A stretch of DNA of 58,860 nt from Marilutibacter aestuarii (GCF_006546775.1 NZ_VICE01000099.1:1-58860); one strand, 5' to 3'. Numbered from the stretch's first letter, positions 1 to 11,643 are shown. Notes: a model not told the origin generated them from the sequence alone. Translations and numbers: made by a program.

Positions 1-1250
1 GGAGCGGCGGGCGCGGTCGATGTCGTAGCCCCCGGCGCCGCGGCCGCTTCGGCGGGTGTCCGCGCGCCTTCGCTGGCCGCGACCGGCGCCGGTGCACCCG
101 CGCTGGACGGGGATTCGGACGGAGTCACGGGCGCAGTCTGGTCGGCGGTCCGGGACGGGGACGGCGGTGACTCGCGGGGCGCCGGCTGGGGGATGCTTCT
201 TTCGCGCACGGCGACCGGCTCGCTCGCCTGCAAGGCCGGCGCCTCGATCGCGGGGGCCGGCCGGGTATCCAGCTCGGGACGTCGCACCGGCGTGGGAATC
301 TCGCGTGCCTGCACCGGCACCGCGTCGCCCTGCAGGCTCGGCGCTGCCGCGACCGCGCGCTCCTGCACCTCGAGCACGGGAGGCGTCGGGGCGGTCTCGG
401 GCACGGGCACCTCGCGCGGGCGCACCGCGGGCTGATCGCTGACCAGTTCCGGGGCGTCCAGCGCCGGTGCGACCACCGGCGTGGGCGGCGGCAGGAACAC
501 GGCACCGGTCGTGTCCGGCGCCGGCTCGCTGACCATCACGCGCTGCTCGACCGTCGGCGCCGGCGGACGCGGCGTGGGCACTTCGCGCTCAACGACCACG
601 GTGCTGGGCGCGGTGAGCTCGGGGACGGCCGCGCTCGCGTCGAGCGGTGGCAGTACCGGCGCGGGCCGCGGGGATGGTGCCTGGGGCTCGACTTCCGCGG
701 TCGCAGTTGGCGGGGTCGCCTCGACCGGCAGCGGGGAAGGCGTGGGCGCCGGCGCCTCGACCGGCTCGGGCACCGGCGTCTCCGGCCCACCCCCCGGCGT
801 CTCTGGCGTGCCCTCGCCGACATACTCCACTTGCACGACCAGTTCCTCGCCCTCGGCGGCCGGCGGTGCCACGCGCGCGGGTGCGAACAGCAGCCAGAGC
901 AGCATCGAGGCGAAGAAGGCGTTGAGCAGGAAGGACAGCACGCCCGACGCGATGCGAAGTCCGCGGTCGCCAGCGGGCTCGTTGGACAGGTCCTGGCGCA
1001 GGACCGCCTTGAACGCCTGCCACCTCCCCAGGTCGCGAAACGGCCCCCGGGGCGGCGGCACGGGCGGGCGGGCGCGCAACAGGGCGACCATGGCTGCGGC
1101 TGGCGCACCGCTGACCTCGCCGCGCGCCTCGCGCATGGCGTCGAACCACTGCGACCAGCCCGGCGGATACTCTCCCGGTGGATGCGCGCGTCGGTGGGTC
1201 AGCCGCAGCCTGCGCTGGACGGCATCGATGAGATCAGCGGCCGAAAACAT
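1..1250 (-). CDS. Proline-rich single-pass membrane protein with repeats (partial, C-terminus outside window)
   Basis: An uninterrupted minus-strand frame of about 416 codons starts at ATG 1250-1248 and stays open past base 1. The first ~100 residues are cytoplasm-like. A hydrophobic segment at about residues 102-124 looks like a single membrane anchor. The rest is extremely rich in Pro, Ala, Val and Glu, as in the periplasm-spanning part of TonB-like proteins. A short motif of the form R-E-[VI]-P-x-P recurs ([29 protein letters not shown]) at intervals of tens of residues. The gene begins 12 bases after the nfuA stop and probably shares its transcript. I recall similar proteins being called 'transmembrane repetitive protein' in Xanthomonadaceae. 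The function is unknown; a role spanning the periplasm is inferred from composition only. Confidence 0.7.
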   Translation of the reverse strand, partial: MFSAADLIDAVQRRLRLTHRRAHPPGEYPPGWSQWFDAMREARGEVSGAPAAAMVALLRARPPVPPPRGPFRDLGRWQAFKAVLRQDLSNEPAGDRGLRIASGVLSFLLNAFFASMLLWLLFAPARVAPPAAEGEELVVQVEYVGEGTPETPGGGPETPVPEPVEAPAPTPSPLPVEATPPTATAEVEPQAPSPRPAPVLPPLDASAAVPELTAPSTVVVEREVPTPRPPAPTVEQRVMVSEPAPDTTGAVFLPPPTPVVAPALDAPELVSDQPAVRPREVPVPETAPTPPVLEVQERAVAAAPSLQGDAVPVQAREIPTPVRRPELDTRPAPAIEAPALQASEPVAVRERSIPQPAPRESPPSPSRTADQTAPVTPSESPSSAGAPAPVAASEGARTPAEAAAAPGATTSTAPAA

Positions 1251-1262
1251 GCCGCCCGGCGC

Positions 1263-1859
1263 TCAGGCCGCCGGATCGCGGCTGATGTACGGCGCGGTGC
1301 CGGTGTCGTGGTCGGTCGCGTCGCGCACCGCCGTCACGCCGGGCACCTTCGACAGCAGCGTGGTCTCGATGCCCTGCTTGAGGGTGACATCGGCCATGCC
1401 GCAGCCATGGCAACCGCCACCGAAGCGCAGGTAGACGACGCCGTCGGCCGTGACTTCCTGTACCTCGACGTGGCCGCGGTGCTGGGCCAGCTGCGGATTG
1501 ATCTCCTGCTCCACGATCCAGCGAACGCGCTCGACCAGGGAGGCGGACCCGTCCGGCGCCTCGCCCTTGATCCGCGGCGCGCGGATCTGCAACTGGCCAC
1601 CCGTGGCGCGGGTTTCAAAATCGATCTCCGCCCCGTCGAGGTACTGCGTGCTCGCGCTGTCCAGCCAGAGCGTGAAGCCTTCGCAGTCGACCGCCCACTC
1701 GTCGCCGGCCAGGTCGCCCGGTTCGGCGAACTCCAGGCGCACGTCGGCGCTTGGCGTGCCGGGCCTGACGGCGGACAGGCGAACGCCGAGCCCCGGCAGG
1801 GCCTCGCGTTCGATCAGCTTGCGGAAGTGGGACTGCGCGGATTCGGAAATCTGGATCAT
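1263..1859 (-). CDS. nfuA: Fe-S biogenesis protein NfuA
   Basis: A 198-residue protein with the two-domain NfuA layout. Residues 1-100 form a degenerate A-type (IscA/HesB-like) scaffold domain lacking the usual cysteines. Residues 105-185 form a Nfu domain with the cluster-binding CxxC at C150 and C153 (GGCHGCGM). NfuA holds a 4Fe-4S cluster across a dimer and delivers it to apo-enzymes, especially under oxidative stress or iron limitation. The length matches the family (about 190-200). The ATG at 1859 is the only sensible start. The next gene on the strand is the proline-rich membrane protein; phhB diverges upstream. Confidence 0.95.
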   Translation of the reverse strand: MIQISESAQSHFRKLIEREALPGLGVRLSAVRPGTPSADVRLEFAEPGDLAGDEWAVDCEGFTLWLDSASTQYLDGAEIDFETRATGGQLQIRAPRIKGEAPDGSASLVERVRWIVEQEINPQLAQHRGHVEVQEVTADGVVYLRFGGGCHGCGMADVTLKQGIETTLLSKVPGVTAVRDATDHDTGTAPYISRDPAA

Positions 1860-1982
1860 GGCGGTATTCTAACGGGATGCACGCGCCATCGCGCCGCCTC
1901 CCCGCCTACTGGGGCAGGATGCTTGCGGACCGTTCATCTGGACGCGTCCGACCGCCGCCCCACCCTGCAAGGACCGTCCGCC

Positions 1983-2324
1983 ATGAACGACCTCATCCCC
2001 CTCGCCCAGGCCCATTGCGTACCGCGCAGCGGCAAGGAGCACCGGCTCAGCCAGGCGCGCATCCGCGAACTGATGCCGCAGTTGCCGGGCTGGTCGCTGG
2101 CCGAGAACGAACACGCCCTGTGCAAGACCTTCACCTTCGACAACTACCATCAGACGATGGCCTTCGTTAACGCGCTCGCCTTCATCGCGCACCGCGAGGA
2201 CCACCACCCCGACCTCGGCGTGCACTACGACCGTTGCGTGGTGCGCTTTTCCACCCATGACGTGGGCGGCCTGAGCGAGAACGACTTCATCTGCGCCGCG
2301 AAGGCCGAGGCCCTGGCGGCCTGA
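1983..2324 (+). CDS. phhB: Pterin-4a-carbinolamine dehydratase
   Basis: A 113-residue protein of the PCD/DCoH family, which dehydrates 4a-hydroxytetrahydrobiopterin to recycle the pterin cofactor of phenylalanine hydroxylase. The family signature is visible: the [14 protein letters not shown] helix, followed by [20 protein letters not shown], which carries the catalytic His pair and the Asp-containing loop. Length fits the family (95-118). The open frame extends far upstream, but the start is placed at ATG 1983 because that gives a family-length product. No phenylalanine hydroxylase gene is in the window. The gene ends 20 bases before the next start and may be cotranscribed with it. Confidence 0.93.
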   Translation: MNDLIPLAQAHCVPRSGKEHRLSQARIRELMPQLPGWSLAENEHALCKTFTFDNYHQTMAFVNALAFIAHREDHHPDLGVHYDRCVVRFSTHDVGGLSENDFICAAKAEALAA

Positions 2325-2344
2325 CCCCGACCCCGGAGCACGAC

Positions 2345-2761
2345 ATGCATCGACACACGCCGCACCTGGTCCTCGCCGTCGCCGCCGGGCTCGCACTCGT
2401 CGGCTGCCAGCCCGCCGACACCGGCGCGCCGGTCGTCCGTTCGACCGAGGTGATGGCGGTGCACACCCCGCCGCCGGACTATCCGCTCGACCTGTCGTGC
2501 AATGACATCGGCGGCAAGGTCACGATGAAGGTCGTCGTCGGCCCCGAGGGCAGGCCCACCGAGATCGTCGTGCTCTCCGGCAGTGGCGCCGAAGCGCTGG
2601 ACCGCGCCGCCCGGGATGGCGTCCAGGCCTGGGAGTTCAAGCCGGCCACGCGCAACGGCGCGCCCGTCCCGCAGACCATCCAGGTGCCGATGAACTTCAC
2701 GCCCACGCCGGATTCGGAACTCTGCCAGGCTCGCGAGCAGCGTGCGCCGAACGAATTGTGA
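2345..2761 (+). CDS. TonB C-terminal-domain lipoprotein
   Basis: A 138-residue exported protein. A signal peptide ends in a lipobox (ALVGC, Cys21), so it is probably a lipoprotein. Residues ~45-120 resemble a TonB C-terminal fold: PPDYP, then GKVTMKVVVGPEGRPTEI, then the ALDRAARDGVQAWEFKPA segment typical of energy transducer TonB family proteins. It lacks the N-terminal anchor and Pro-rich linker of true TonB, so direct energy coupling to ExbB/ExbD is unlikely. It may instead act in envelope protein interactions. Neighbours are phhB and convergent rluC, which give no functional hint. The fold call is by pattern; the role is unknown. Confidence 0.75.
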   Translation: MHRHTPHLVLAVAAGLALVGCQPADTGAPVVRSTEVMAVHTPPPDYPLDLSCNDIGGKVTMKVVVGPEGRPTEIVVLSGSGAEALDRAARDGVQAWEFKPATRNGAPVPQTIQVPMNFTPTPDSELCQAREQRAPNEL

Positions 2762-2773
2762 TTCGCTCGCGGA

Positions 2774-3751
2774 TCAACCCGCGAGCGCGTCCAGCACGGC
2801 CGACAACTCAGCCGGCAGCGGCGCGTTGAGCAGGTAGGGCACGCGCCCGTCGTCGAGGCTGAATTCCAGCGTCGAGGCGTGCAGGAACATGCGCTTGAGG
2901 CCGGCCTGCTCCCGCAGGCGGCGGTTGACGTCCTCGTCGCCGTACTTCGCGTCGCCGGCGACCGCGTGGCCGATGTGCTGGGCATGGACCCGGATCTGGT
3001 GGGTACGCCCGGTCTCGATGCGCACCTCGCAGAACGAGTGCCCGCCGCGTCGTTCGATCACGCTGAAGTGGCTGAGCGAAGGCTTCCCGGCAGGGTTCAC
3101 CTGCACGTGGCGTTCGCCGCCCTGCCGCAGTCCCACGTGCAGCGGCGCGTCCACGCTCATGACGCCATCGGGCATGCGTCCGACCAGCAGGGCCAGGTAG
3201 CGTTTGGCGATGCGCTGGCCCTTGACCGACGGATCCTCTCGCATCAACGCCTGCAACTCGGTCAGCGCCGATCGCTTCTTGGCCACGACGAGCAGGCCGG
3301 AGGTGTCGCGGTCGAGCCGGTGCACCAGTTCCAGCGACTGCCCGGGACGGAGCGCGCGCAAGGTTTCGATGGCGCCATGGCTGATGCCGCTGCCGCCATG
3401 ACTGGCCACGCCGGAGGGCTTGTTGAGCGCCAGCAGGCGCGCGTCCTCGAACACGATCGCCGCTTCCATCGCGGCCAGGAAACCCTTGGGCGGCGGGGTC
3501 GTCTCACCCTGCTCTGCGACCCGGATCGGGGGAACCCGCACCTCGTCGCCCGCCTCCAGCTTGCGGTCGGCCTTCGCCCGGCCCTTGTTCACCCGTACCT
3601 GGCCCGAGCGAACAATCTTGTAAATCAATGACTTGGGGACGCCTTTCAACTGTCCCAGCAGGAAATTGTCCAGGCGCTGGCCGGCACGGTCTTCGGGGAC
3701 GCGCACGATACGTGCGCCGGCGCGGGCTTCTGGGGCGTCTGGAAGGCTCAT
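2774..3751 (-). CDS. rluC: 23S rRNA pseudouridine(955/2504/2580) synthase RluC
   Basis: A 325-residue pseudouridine synthase of the RluA family. An S4 RNA-binding domain lies at about residues 20-85 (RAGQRLDNFLLGQLKGVPKSLIYKIVRSGQVRVN). The catalytic domain follows, with HRLDRDTSGLLVVAK containing the nucleophilic Asp, and GRTHQIRVHAQHIGHAVAGD near the end. In E. coli RluC modifies U955, U2504 and U2580 of 23S rRNA and lies next to and divergent from rne. The same divergent arrangement here supports RluC over RluD. The start is ATG at 3751, which opens onto the long rne leader region. Confidence 0.93.
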   Translation of the reverse strand: MSLPDAPEARAGARIVRVPEDRAGQRLDNFLLGQLKGVPKSLIYKIVRSGQVRVNKGRAKADRKLEAGDEVRVPPIRVAEQGETTPPPKGFLAAMEAAIVFEDARLLALNKPSGVASHGGSGISHGAIETLRALRPGQSLELVHRLDRDTSGLLVVAKKRSALTELQALMREDPSVKGQRIAKRYLALLVGRMPDGVMSVDAPLHVGLRQGGERHVQVNPAGKPSLSHFSVIERRGGHSFCEVRIETGRTHQIRVHAQHIGHAVAGDAKYGDEDVNRRLREQAGLKRMFLHASTLEFSLDDGRVPYLLNAPLPAELSAVLDALAG

Positions 3752-4239
3752 TTTCGGGGCTTATCTGATACACTCGCGACGCGAGCTAAGGTTTTGATTT
3801 CGCAGGAAGTCGACCCGCCAGTTCCAATCCCGTCGCGGCATGTACGCGACGCCTGGAACCCGCGGAGACACAGGGCCGAAAGCCCGGCCTGCGAATCCGT
3901 CCGCGTCTGACCCCTGTCCTCGGGACAGCCATGTTAGCAAGTGCGGCCGGCGGAACCTGCGTTCGCCGGACGGGTCAAACCGTCAAGATGAACAAACCAC
4001 CGCGTGGCGCGACGGCTCCGGCCCGACCGCCATCGGTCCCTGCCCCGATGATGCCCGCATCGCCGGGGCTCCAACTGGAAAGCAACAACAAGCGCTCCCG
4101 CGGCGTGCCGTGGTGTCGTAGCGCTGGAAATTGAAAGCCTTGCCGGCGCGCGCCACGGGCGTAGCGACGGCAGGGCCGCAGTGTCCAGAGGCGAAACGCC
4201 ATGGCGTTCCGCGCGGTCGAAGCGCGCGAGGACGCAACA
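3752..4239. promoter_or_regulatory. Intergenic region / long 5' leader upstream of rne
   Basis: A 488-base gap separates divergent rluC and rne and holds no convincing gene; the two short plus-strand frames in it look like random open frame in GC-rich DNA. It must carry both promoters and the rne leader. A weak -10-like TACACT lies at 3769-3774. A perfect 14-bp palindrome lies at 4195-4208 (AACGCCATGGCGTT). A CGCGC...GCGCG stem at 4210-4228 abuts the Shine-Dalgarno-like GAGGA at 4228-4232, eight bases before the rne ATG. In E. coli a long rne leader mediates autoregulation by RNase E; whether this one does is an inference. Confidence 0.5.
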
Positions 4240-7200
4240 ATGAAGCGAATGCTGATCAACGCAACGCAGGCAGAAGAACTGCGTGTCGCGATCGTGGACG
4301 GGCAGAACCTGTACGACATCGACATCGAACAGCCAGCCCAGGAACAGAAGAAGTCCAACATCTACAAGGGCAAGATCACCCGACTCGAGCCCTCCCTCGA
4401 AGCCGCGTTCGTCGAATACGGCTCCGAGCGCCACGGTTTCCTGCCGCTGAAGGAAATCTCACGCGACTACTACCAGTCCGGCGTCGACCACAACAAGGCC
4501 TCGATCCGCGAGCTGCTGAAGGAAGGCCAGGAGGTCGTCGTCCAGGTCGAGAAGGAGGAGCGCGGCAACAAGGGCGCGGCCCTGACCACGTTCATCTCCC
4601 TGGCCGGCCGTTACATGGTGCTGATGCCGAACTCGCCGACCGCGGGCGGCGTCTCCCGCCGCATCGAGGGCGAGGACCGTGCCGAGCTCAAGCGCGCGAT
4701 GGACGCGCTGCAGATCCCCGACGACATGGGCGTGATCATCCGCACCGCCGGCGTGGGCCGCGACGCCGAAGAGCTGCAGTGGGACCTGGACTACCTGGTC
4801 AGCGTCTGGACCTCGATCACCGGCGCGGCGCTGAGCAAGCCCTCGCCGTTCCTGATCTACCAGGAGTCGCGCCTGATCATCCGCGCGCTGCGCGACTACA
4901 TGCGCCCGGACATCGGCGAGATCCTGGTCGACACCGACGAGATGTACGCCGAGGCGCGCGAGTTCGTCGAGCAGGTCATGCCGCACAACCTGCGCAAGCT
5001 CAAGCACTACACCGACGATACCCCCCTCTTCAACCGTTTCCAGATCGAGTCGCAGATCGAGAGCGCCTACGAGCGCGAAGTGCGCCTGCCGTCCGGCGGC
5101 GCCCTGGTGATCGACCAGACCGAGGCCCTGACCGCGGTCGACGTGAACTCCGCGCGTGCCACCAAGGGCGGCGACATCGAGGAGACCGCGTTCAACACCA
5201 ACCTGGAAGCCGCCGAGGAAGTCGCGCGCCAGATGCGCCTGCGCGACCTGGGCGGGCTGGTGGTGATCGACTTCATCGACATGTCCTCCAACCGCCACCA
5301 GCGCGAGGTGGAGAACCGCCTGGCCCAGGCGCTCAAGCAGGACCGCGCCCGCGTCCAGGTCGGCCGCATCTCGCGCTTCGGCCTGCTCGAGATGAGCCGC
5401 CAGCGCCTGCGCCCGTCGCTGGGCGAGTCCAGCCAGATCGTATGCCCGCGCTGCGAAGGCCACGGTCGCATGCGCAGCGTCGAGTCGCTGTCGCTGTCGA
5501 TCCTGCGCCTGGCCGAAGAGCACGCCATGAAGGACAACACCGGGCAGGTCCTGGTGCAGGCGCCGACCGAGATCGCGACCTTCCTGCTGAACGAGAAGCG
5601 CCGCGCGCTGAGCGAGATCGAGCAGCGCCACGACGCGCCGATCGTCATCGTCGCCGACGAACAGCTGCAGACGCCCCACTTCGAAGTCACCCGCATCCGC
5701 GAGAACGAGCTCGACGAGGAAAGCAACAAGCCCAGCTACCGTCGCGGCACCCCGCGCAAGCTGCCGACGCATGCGCTGACCAAGGCCCACCTCAACATCC
5801 CGGCGGCACCGGCCGTGACCAAGGTCAAGCCGACCCGTCCCGCGCCGCTGCGCGAGCCGGCGCCCGAAGCGGAACCCGCGCCGGTCGCGGCCGCGCCGGT
5901 GGCCGCCCCGACCCATTCGGTCGGCGTGGTCGAACGCATCCTGCGCTTCTTCCGTGGCGGCACCTCGGACGAAGCGCCCAAGCCGGCACGCAAGAAAGCC
6001 GATGCGACTTCCGGGCGCAATGAGCGCGGCAGCGAACGCGGCGAAGGCCGTGGCGAGTCGCGCGGCGGCAATCGCCGTGATGGTCGCGATGGCCGCAAGG
6101 CCTCGAACCGTCGCGACGACGCGCGCCGCGGCAACGGCCAGAAGGACGCCGGTCGCGACGCCACGCGCGAAGCCGCCAAGGGCAACGCGTCTCGCGAGGG
6201 CAAGCAGGAAGCCAGGCCCACCGAGGCCAAGGGCGAGGCACGCCAGGGCGAGGCCCGCGGCCGTCGCTCGCGCGGTGGTCGCCAGGCCCGCCAGGAGTCG
6301 GCCGCCACCGACGCCGTCGACACCCGCACGCAGAACGCGCCTGAGATCGCCGAGGCCAAGCCCGCCGCCAGGCCCCGGCCCGAGGCCCCGGCCGCTGCCG
6401 CGATCGCGTCGGCCCCGGTCGCGGAACCCGCGATCGAGACCGCGCAGGCCGCTGATGCGGTCGCACCGAGCCAGGATGCGACTGCCACCAACGCGGCCCA
6501 GGGCGAGGCCCGGTCCGCGCCGCAGCACGATCCGAACGCCGCGCAGGATGGCAGCGAGGGCGGTGCACGCCGTCGTCGCGGCCGCCGGGGCGGTCGTCGC
6601 CGTCGCCGCAGCGGTGGCGCCGGTGAAGGCAACGACGCGGGCGAGACGGTGGCGAACGCCGACGATTCGACCGCGGACCACGCCTCCGGGGCGCGCCACG
6701 ACGAGGCTGGCACCGAGTCGCGAGCCGTGGACGCCGCGGCGGAAGCGCCGGCTTCGGGTCCCACCGCCAGCGCGACGACCGAGGAAACGCCGGCGGTCAC
6801 GCTCGACGTCAGCCGCTCGCAGCCCGAGTTCGACTTCGACGACCTCCCCGCCCCCGCCGTCAAGCCAGCCGCGCGCGCGGACGAGGCCCAGGCTGGCAAC
6901 TCGCGCGACGATGTCGCCGCGGCTGCAACGCCTGAAGCGCCCCGTGCGGCGCCGGCCACGGCGCAGGCAACTCCCGTCGCAACCGATGCCGGCGGACTGA
7001 CCCAACCGGCGTTCGAAGTGGCTGCCGAGATGGCTGCTCCCGCCAGCGAAGCAAGCCGCCCGGAAAAGGCCGAGGTCGCGTCCAGCGACGTGGTGCCCCG
7101 CGAGGTCGTGGCAGCCGAGCCGGACGTGACGCCCGCAGGCGAGCCCGCGAGCGCAGCCGCTGTGAGCGACGCACCGGTACCCCGCTCCGCGCCCGCACCG

Positions 7201-7449
7201 GTCGAAGCGGCGAGCAGCGCCGAAGCCGGCGACGTCGCCGAGGCCCAGGTCGCCCGCGAAGCCGCGCCCGCACCCGCCGACGTGGCCGCGACGGCGGTGG
7301 CCGCAATGCCCCGCACCGCGTCCCTCTTCGATACGCCGGCCACGACCGGCGAGACGACCGCCAGCGGCGACGCCGAGGAAGAAGAGGAAGCCGTCGCGAC
7401 GCAGGACGATGCACGGGAGCCGGGCGAGGCCGACAAGCGTCACGCCTGA
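4240..7449 (+). CDS. rne: Ribonuclease E
   Basis: A 1069-residue endoribonuclease and degradosome scaffold. The start is ATG 4240, because [20 protein letters not shown] aligns with the E. coli N-terminus and GAGGA precedes it; an in-frame ATG at 4201 would add 13 atypical residues. The catalytic half (about 1-510) has the S1 domain, the 5'-sensor, and a DNase I-like site with the metal-binding aspartates in VDVNSARAT and [14 protein letters not shown]. The Zn-link CPRCEGHG follows. The second half is disordered and low-complexity: Arg-rich RNA-binding blocks (including [14 protein letters not shown]) and long Ala/Glu/Pro stretches. It processes rRNA, tRNA and mRNA at the membrane. Two hairpins follow the stop codon. 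Confidence 0.96.
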   Translation: MKRMLINATQAEELRVAIVDGQNLYDIDIEQPAQEQKKSNIYKGKITRLEPSLEAAFVEYGSERHGFLPLKEISRDYYQSGVDHNKASIRELLKEGQEVVVQVEKEERGNKGAALTTFISLAGRYMVLMPNSPTAGGVSRRIEGEDRAELKRAMDALQIPDDMGVIIRTAGVGRDAEELQWDLDYLVSVWTSITGAALSKPSPFLIYQESRLIIRALRDYMRPDIGEILVDTDEMYAEAREFVEQVMPHNLRKLKHYTDDTPLFNRFQIESQIESAYEREVRLPSGGALVIDQTEALTAVDVNSARATKGGDIEETAFNTNLEAAEEVARQMRLRDLGGLVVIDFIDMSSNRHQREVENRLAQALKQDRARVQVGRISRFGLLEMSRQRLRPSLGESSQIVCPRCEGHGRMRSVESLSLSILRLAEEHAMKDNTGQVLVQAPTEIATFLLNEKRRALSEIEQRHDAPIVIVADEQLQTPHFEVTRIRENELDEESNKPSYRRGTPRKLPTHALTKAHLNIPAAPAVTKVKPTRPAPLREPAPEAEPAPVAAAPVAAPTHSVGVVERILRFFRGGTSDEAPKPARKKADATSGRNERGSERGEGRGESRGGNRRDGRDGRKASNRRDDARRGNGQKDAGRDATREAAKGNASREGKQEARPTEAKGEARQGEARGRRSRGGRQARQESAATDAVDTRTQNAPEIAEAKPAARPRPEAPAAAAIASAPVAEPAIETAQAADAVAPSQDATATNAAQGEARSAPQHDPNAAQDGSEGGARRRRGRRGGRRRRRSGGAGEGNDAGETVANADDSTADHASGARHDEAGTESRAVDAAAEAPASGPTASATTEETPAVTLDVSRSQPEFDFDDLPAPAVKPAARADEAQAGNSRDDVAAAATPEAPRAAPATAQATPVATDAGGLTQPAFEVAAEMAAPASEASRPEKAEVASSDVVPREVVAAEPDVTPAGEPASAAAVSDAPVPRSAPAPVEAASSAEAGDVAEAQVAREAAPAPADVAATAVAAMPRTASLFDTPATTGETTASGDAEEEEEAVATQDDAREPGEADKRHA

Positions 7450-7456
7450 GCCGCAC

Positions 7457-7478
7457 GCGGGGCGCCCTGGCGCCCCGC
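7457..7478. other. Inverted repeat after rne
   Basis: A perfect 10-bp inverted repeat (GCGGGGCGCC / GGCGCCCCGC) with a 2-base loop, starting 8 bases after the rne stop codon. There is no T-run, so it is more likely an mRNA 3'-end stabiliser than a terminator. The true terminator lies 17 bases downstream. Confidence 0.6.
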
Positions 7479-7494
7479 TTCGAAACAAGCGAGC

Positions 7495-7518
7495 AGGCCG
7501 CCTCCGGGCGGCCTTTTT
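7495..7518 (+). terminator. Rho-independent terminator of rne
   Basis: A GC-rich stem (GGCCGCC / GGCGGCC with an outer A-T pair) and a 4-base loop, followed directly by TTTTT at 7514-7518. It lies 45 bases after the rne stop codon and in its direction. The opposing regulator gene ends at 7558. Confidence 0.85.
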
Positions 7519-7557
7519 CGTGCGCGCGGCGTTGCCCGGGGGCGTCGCGCGGGACGC

Positions 7558-8202
7558 CTAACCCAGCAGGGCCGGGTCGCTGAGCCCGTGGCGGTCGGCC
7601 AGCCGCGCCAGCGCGATGGCGTCCTCGACGCCCAGCTTGGCGAACAGGCGCCGCTTGTGCGTGCTGACGGTCTTGGGGCTCAGGCTCAGGCGCCGCGAGA
7701 TTTCCTCCTGGCGGATGCCCTGCACGAGCAGCATCGCCACCTCCAGTTCGCGCGCCGAAAGCGCCTCGAACGGCGAGCGGTCGCCGTCGATGCTGGAGAA
7801 GGCCAAGTGCTGGGCGACGCTGCTCGCCAGGTAGCGCTTGCCGCGGTAGACGTCGCGGACGGCGTTGAGCAGTTCGCTGGCATCGCCGCCCTTGCCCACG
7901 TAGCCACAGGCGCCGCTGTCGAGCAGGCGGCGCGGCATGGGTCCGTCCTCGAGGACGGACACGATGATCACCCGCGGGCCGCCGGAGCGGACGATGCGCT
8001 CGGTCACCTCCAGCCCGCTCATGCCCGGCAGGTGCAGGTCACACAGCACCACGTCGGGCGACAGCCGCCGGATCTCGGGCAGTCCGGCGTCGCCGCTCTC
8101 GCTTTCGCCGACCACTTCGATGTCGGTCTCGCCGGCGAGGATCATGCGCATGCCGGCGCGCACGAGCGCATGGTCGTCGATGAGGTACACCCGGATCGTC
8201 AT
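7558..8202 (-). CDS. LuxR-family response regulator (GacA/UvrY type)
   Basis: A 214-residue two-component regulator. The receiver domain (about 1-120) has the acidic pair D9-D10, the probable phospho-acceptor D55 in LCDLHLPGMSG, and the conserved Lys in CGYVGKGG. The LuxR-type helix-turn-helix is at about 145-205 (LSARELEVAMLLVQG, RLSLSPKTVSTHKRRLFAKLGV). Length and the LIDDHALVRAGMRMIL opening match GacA/UvrY, the output partner of a BarA/GacS hybrid kinase that drives small-RNA control of CsrA/RsmA. No kinase, uvrC or small RNA gene is adjacent, so the Gac assignment rests on sequence resemblance. The start is ATG 8202; the frame extends 27 codons upstream with an extra ATG at 8220. Confidence 0.85.
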   Translation of the reverse strand: MTIRVYLIDDHALVRAGMRMILAGETDIEVVGESESGDAGLPEIRRLSPDVVLCDLHLPGMSGLEVTERIVRSGGPRVIIVSVLEDGPMPRRLLDSGACGYVGKGGDASELLNAVRDVYRGKRYLASSVAQHLAFSSIDGDRSPFEALSARELEVAMLLVQGIRQEEISRRLSLSPKTVSTHKRRLFAKLGVEDAIALARLADRHGLSDPALLG

Positions 8203-8351
8203 CCTTGCACCACCTGCCATGAGGCATTTCGTTCCTTGACTCCGCGGGAGGCTACGCGCAGCCCCCGGGACGCGCAACTTCATGACCCCTGGCCTACGCC
8301 GCCGGGCCGCGGCTGCGGCACACTGCGCGCAGACCCACAGGGGAACACCGC

Positions 8352-9233
8352 ATGTCGATCCGCCCTACCACCCTCGCCCTGCTCGGCCTCGCGCTGGCGG
8401 CCTGTGCCCACGCCCCCGCCGACATGCCGGCGCCCCCGCCGGGCAGCCTCGCCGACGCCTGGCGCCAGGACGTCGCCGCGATCTCGGCCGCCGACGACGG
8501 CGACGGGCGCCGGCAGGCCGTCGAGCGTCGCCTCTCGGCGATCGGCCTCGACTGGCGACCCGCCCCCTTCGTCCGCGAAGACGAGCGCGGCACCAACCTG
8601 CTGGCACCGGTCGCAGGTGCGGCCGACGCGCCTTTGCTGCTGCTCGGCGCCCATTTCGACCGCGTTGACACGGGGCGCGGCGCGACCGACAACGCCAGCG
8701 GCACCGCCGTCGTGCTGGCCCTGGCCGAGCGCCTGCGCGAGCGCCCGCTGGCCCGGCACCGCGTCGCGGTCGCCCTGTGGGACCTGGAGGAGCGCGGTCT
8801 GGTCGGCGCGCACGCCTATGTCGAACAGGCGGGCGAACGCCCGGCCCTCTACGTCAATTTCGACGTCTTCGGCTGGGGCGACACGATCTGGATGATGAGC
8901 CCCGAGGCGGAGAGCGCCATCGCCCGCGCCACGCGCGACGGTGCCCGGGCGGCGGGCATCGGGCTGTCGGTGGGCGAGCAATACCCGCCAACCGACCACC
9001 AGGCGTTCCTGAAGGCCGGTTGGCCGGCGGTGTCCTATTCGCTGGTCGGCGCGTCCGAGATCGAAGGCATCCTGTCGATGTATGCAGGCAAGCCGCCGGC
9101 GACCGCCCCGCGGGTGATGGACGTGATCCACAGCCAGCACGACACCGTCGAGAAGGTCGACGCCGAAGCCGCCGCGCGGGCATTGGACGCGATCGAGGAC
9201 GCCCTGCGTCGCTGGGACGCGATGGCGGGCTGA
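8352..9233 (+). CDS. M28-family aminopeptidase-like lipoprotein
   Basis: A 293-residue exported zinc peptidase. The signal peptide ends in LALAAC (Cys18), so it is probably lipid-anchored. Metal-site residues are evident: H101 and D103 in GAHFDRVDTG, D113 in TDNASG, the E146-E147 pair in DLEERGL, an Asp in NFDVFGW, and the late His in PPTDHQAF. This is the set expected for a di-zinc M28 aminopeptidase, removing N-terminal residues or acting on small peptides at the cell envelope. The true substrate cannot be read from sequence. It is divergent from the response regulator and convergent with the feo operon. Confidence 0.88.
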   Translation: MSIRPTTLALLGLALAACAHAPADMPAPPPGSLADAWRQDVAAISAADDGDGRRQAVERRLSAIGLDWRPAPFVREDERGTNLLAPVAGAADAPLLLLGAHFDRVDTGRGATDNASGTAVVLALAERLRERPLARHRVAVALWDLEERGLVGAHAYVEQAGERPALYVNFDVFGWGDTIWMMSPEAESAIARATRDGARAAGIGLSVGEQYPPTDHQAFLKAGWPAVSYSLVGASEIEGILSMYAGKPPATAPRVMDVIHSQHDTVEKVDAEAAARALDAIEDALRRWDAMAG

Positions 9234-9243
9234 GCGCCGACCC

Positions 9244-9506
9244 TCAGGGCTGGCGGGTCGCGGTATCGCCGGGACCGCAGCCATCGCAGCCGCCGCAGGC
9301 GGCCTTGCCCGCGGCGACGCGCGTCGGCGCGATCCACCGACCCAGGCGCACGGACCAGGCCGGCCGTCCCGCCCGCAGCAGGGGTACCGCGCACGCGACA
9401 CGCAGGCGTCGCATCGGTCCGGGCAGTTGCCGGTTCAACACGTGGATGGCGCTGGCGAGCACCGCCAGCGCGATCGCCACGTACTGCGCGAACAGCGACG
9501 CCTCCA

Positions 9507-9510
<4 letters not shown>
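9244..9510 (-). CDS. Small Cys-rich membrane protein downstream of FeoB
   Basis: An 88-residue protein with an N-terminal hydrophobic helix (about 6-26), a basic middle part, and a Cys motif at C72, C75 and C78 (ACGGCDGCG). Its ATG overlaps the feoB stop as ATGA (9507-9510), which points to translational coupling. A single membrane helix plus a closely spaced CxxCxxC in this position recalls the 'FeoB-associated Cys-rich membrane protein' idea of other phyla and the [Fe-S]-binding FeoC of enterobacteria, but it is not a recognisable FeoC winged helix. Function is inferred: an accessory or iron sensor for FeoB. Confidence 0.75.
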
Positions 9511-11371
<1,861 letters not shown>

Positions 11372-11375
<4 letters not shown>

Positions 11376-11626
11376 GCCGCCTCTCCGACGGCAGCGGTGG
11401 ACACGCGCACGCGCGCCGCCTCGCTGCGACGCAGGGCGAAGCGCGTGTAGCCCACCTGCACCAGCAGCGGCTCGGCCGAGAACGGCCCGGCGGCCATCAG
11501 TTCCACGCGCTCGCCGGCGACGAAGCCCAACTCGCGCAGGCGACGGGCGATGGCGTCGTTGGGCAGCGCGTCCTCCACGCATTCGACCGTGGCCGCGGTG
11601 CGACGCGGCAGTTCAGACAGCTTCAA
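11372..11626 (-). CDS. feoA: Ferrous iron transport protein A
   Basis: A small SH3-like cytoplasmic protein that assists FeoB. The family pattern is present: LSELPRRTAATV at the start, RRLRELGFVAGERVELM in the middle, and PLLVQVGYTRFALRRSEAARVRV at the end. There is no ATG in the reading frame. TTG at 11626 gives an 84-residue protein matching FeoA length; a second TTG at 11644 would add six residues but starts inside the candidate Fur box. The stop overlaps the feoB start. A TATTAT -10-like element and the Fur-box candidate lie just upstream. Confidence 0.85.
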
Positions 11627-11643
11627 ATGAGCACCCGGGAGCA

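Noticed and set aside
831-1982. N-terminal extension of the phhB frame by nearly 400 codons
   Set aside because: It runs antisense through nfuA and the membrane protein gene; only the last 113 codons match a protein family.
3840-4134. Two short plus-strand frames in the rne leader
   Set aside because: No Shine-Dalgarno, no family resemblance, composition as expected by chance.
4131-6023. A 630-codon plus-strand frame overlapping rne
   Set aside because: Composition is Arg/Pro-rich with no motif; it is the out-of-phase shadow of rne.
4459-7488. A 1009-codon open frame antisense to rne
   Set aside because: Its translation is Gly/Arg/Leu/Val low-complexity typical of the reverse strand of GC-rich genes; rne on the other strand has clear motifs throughout.
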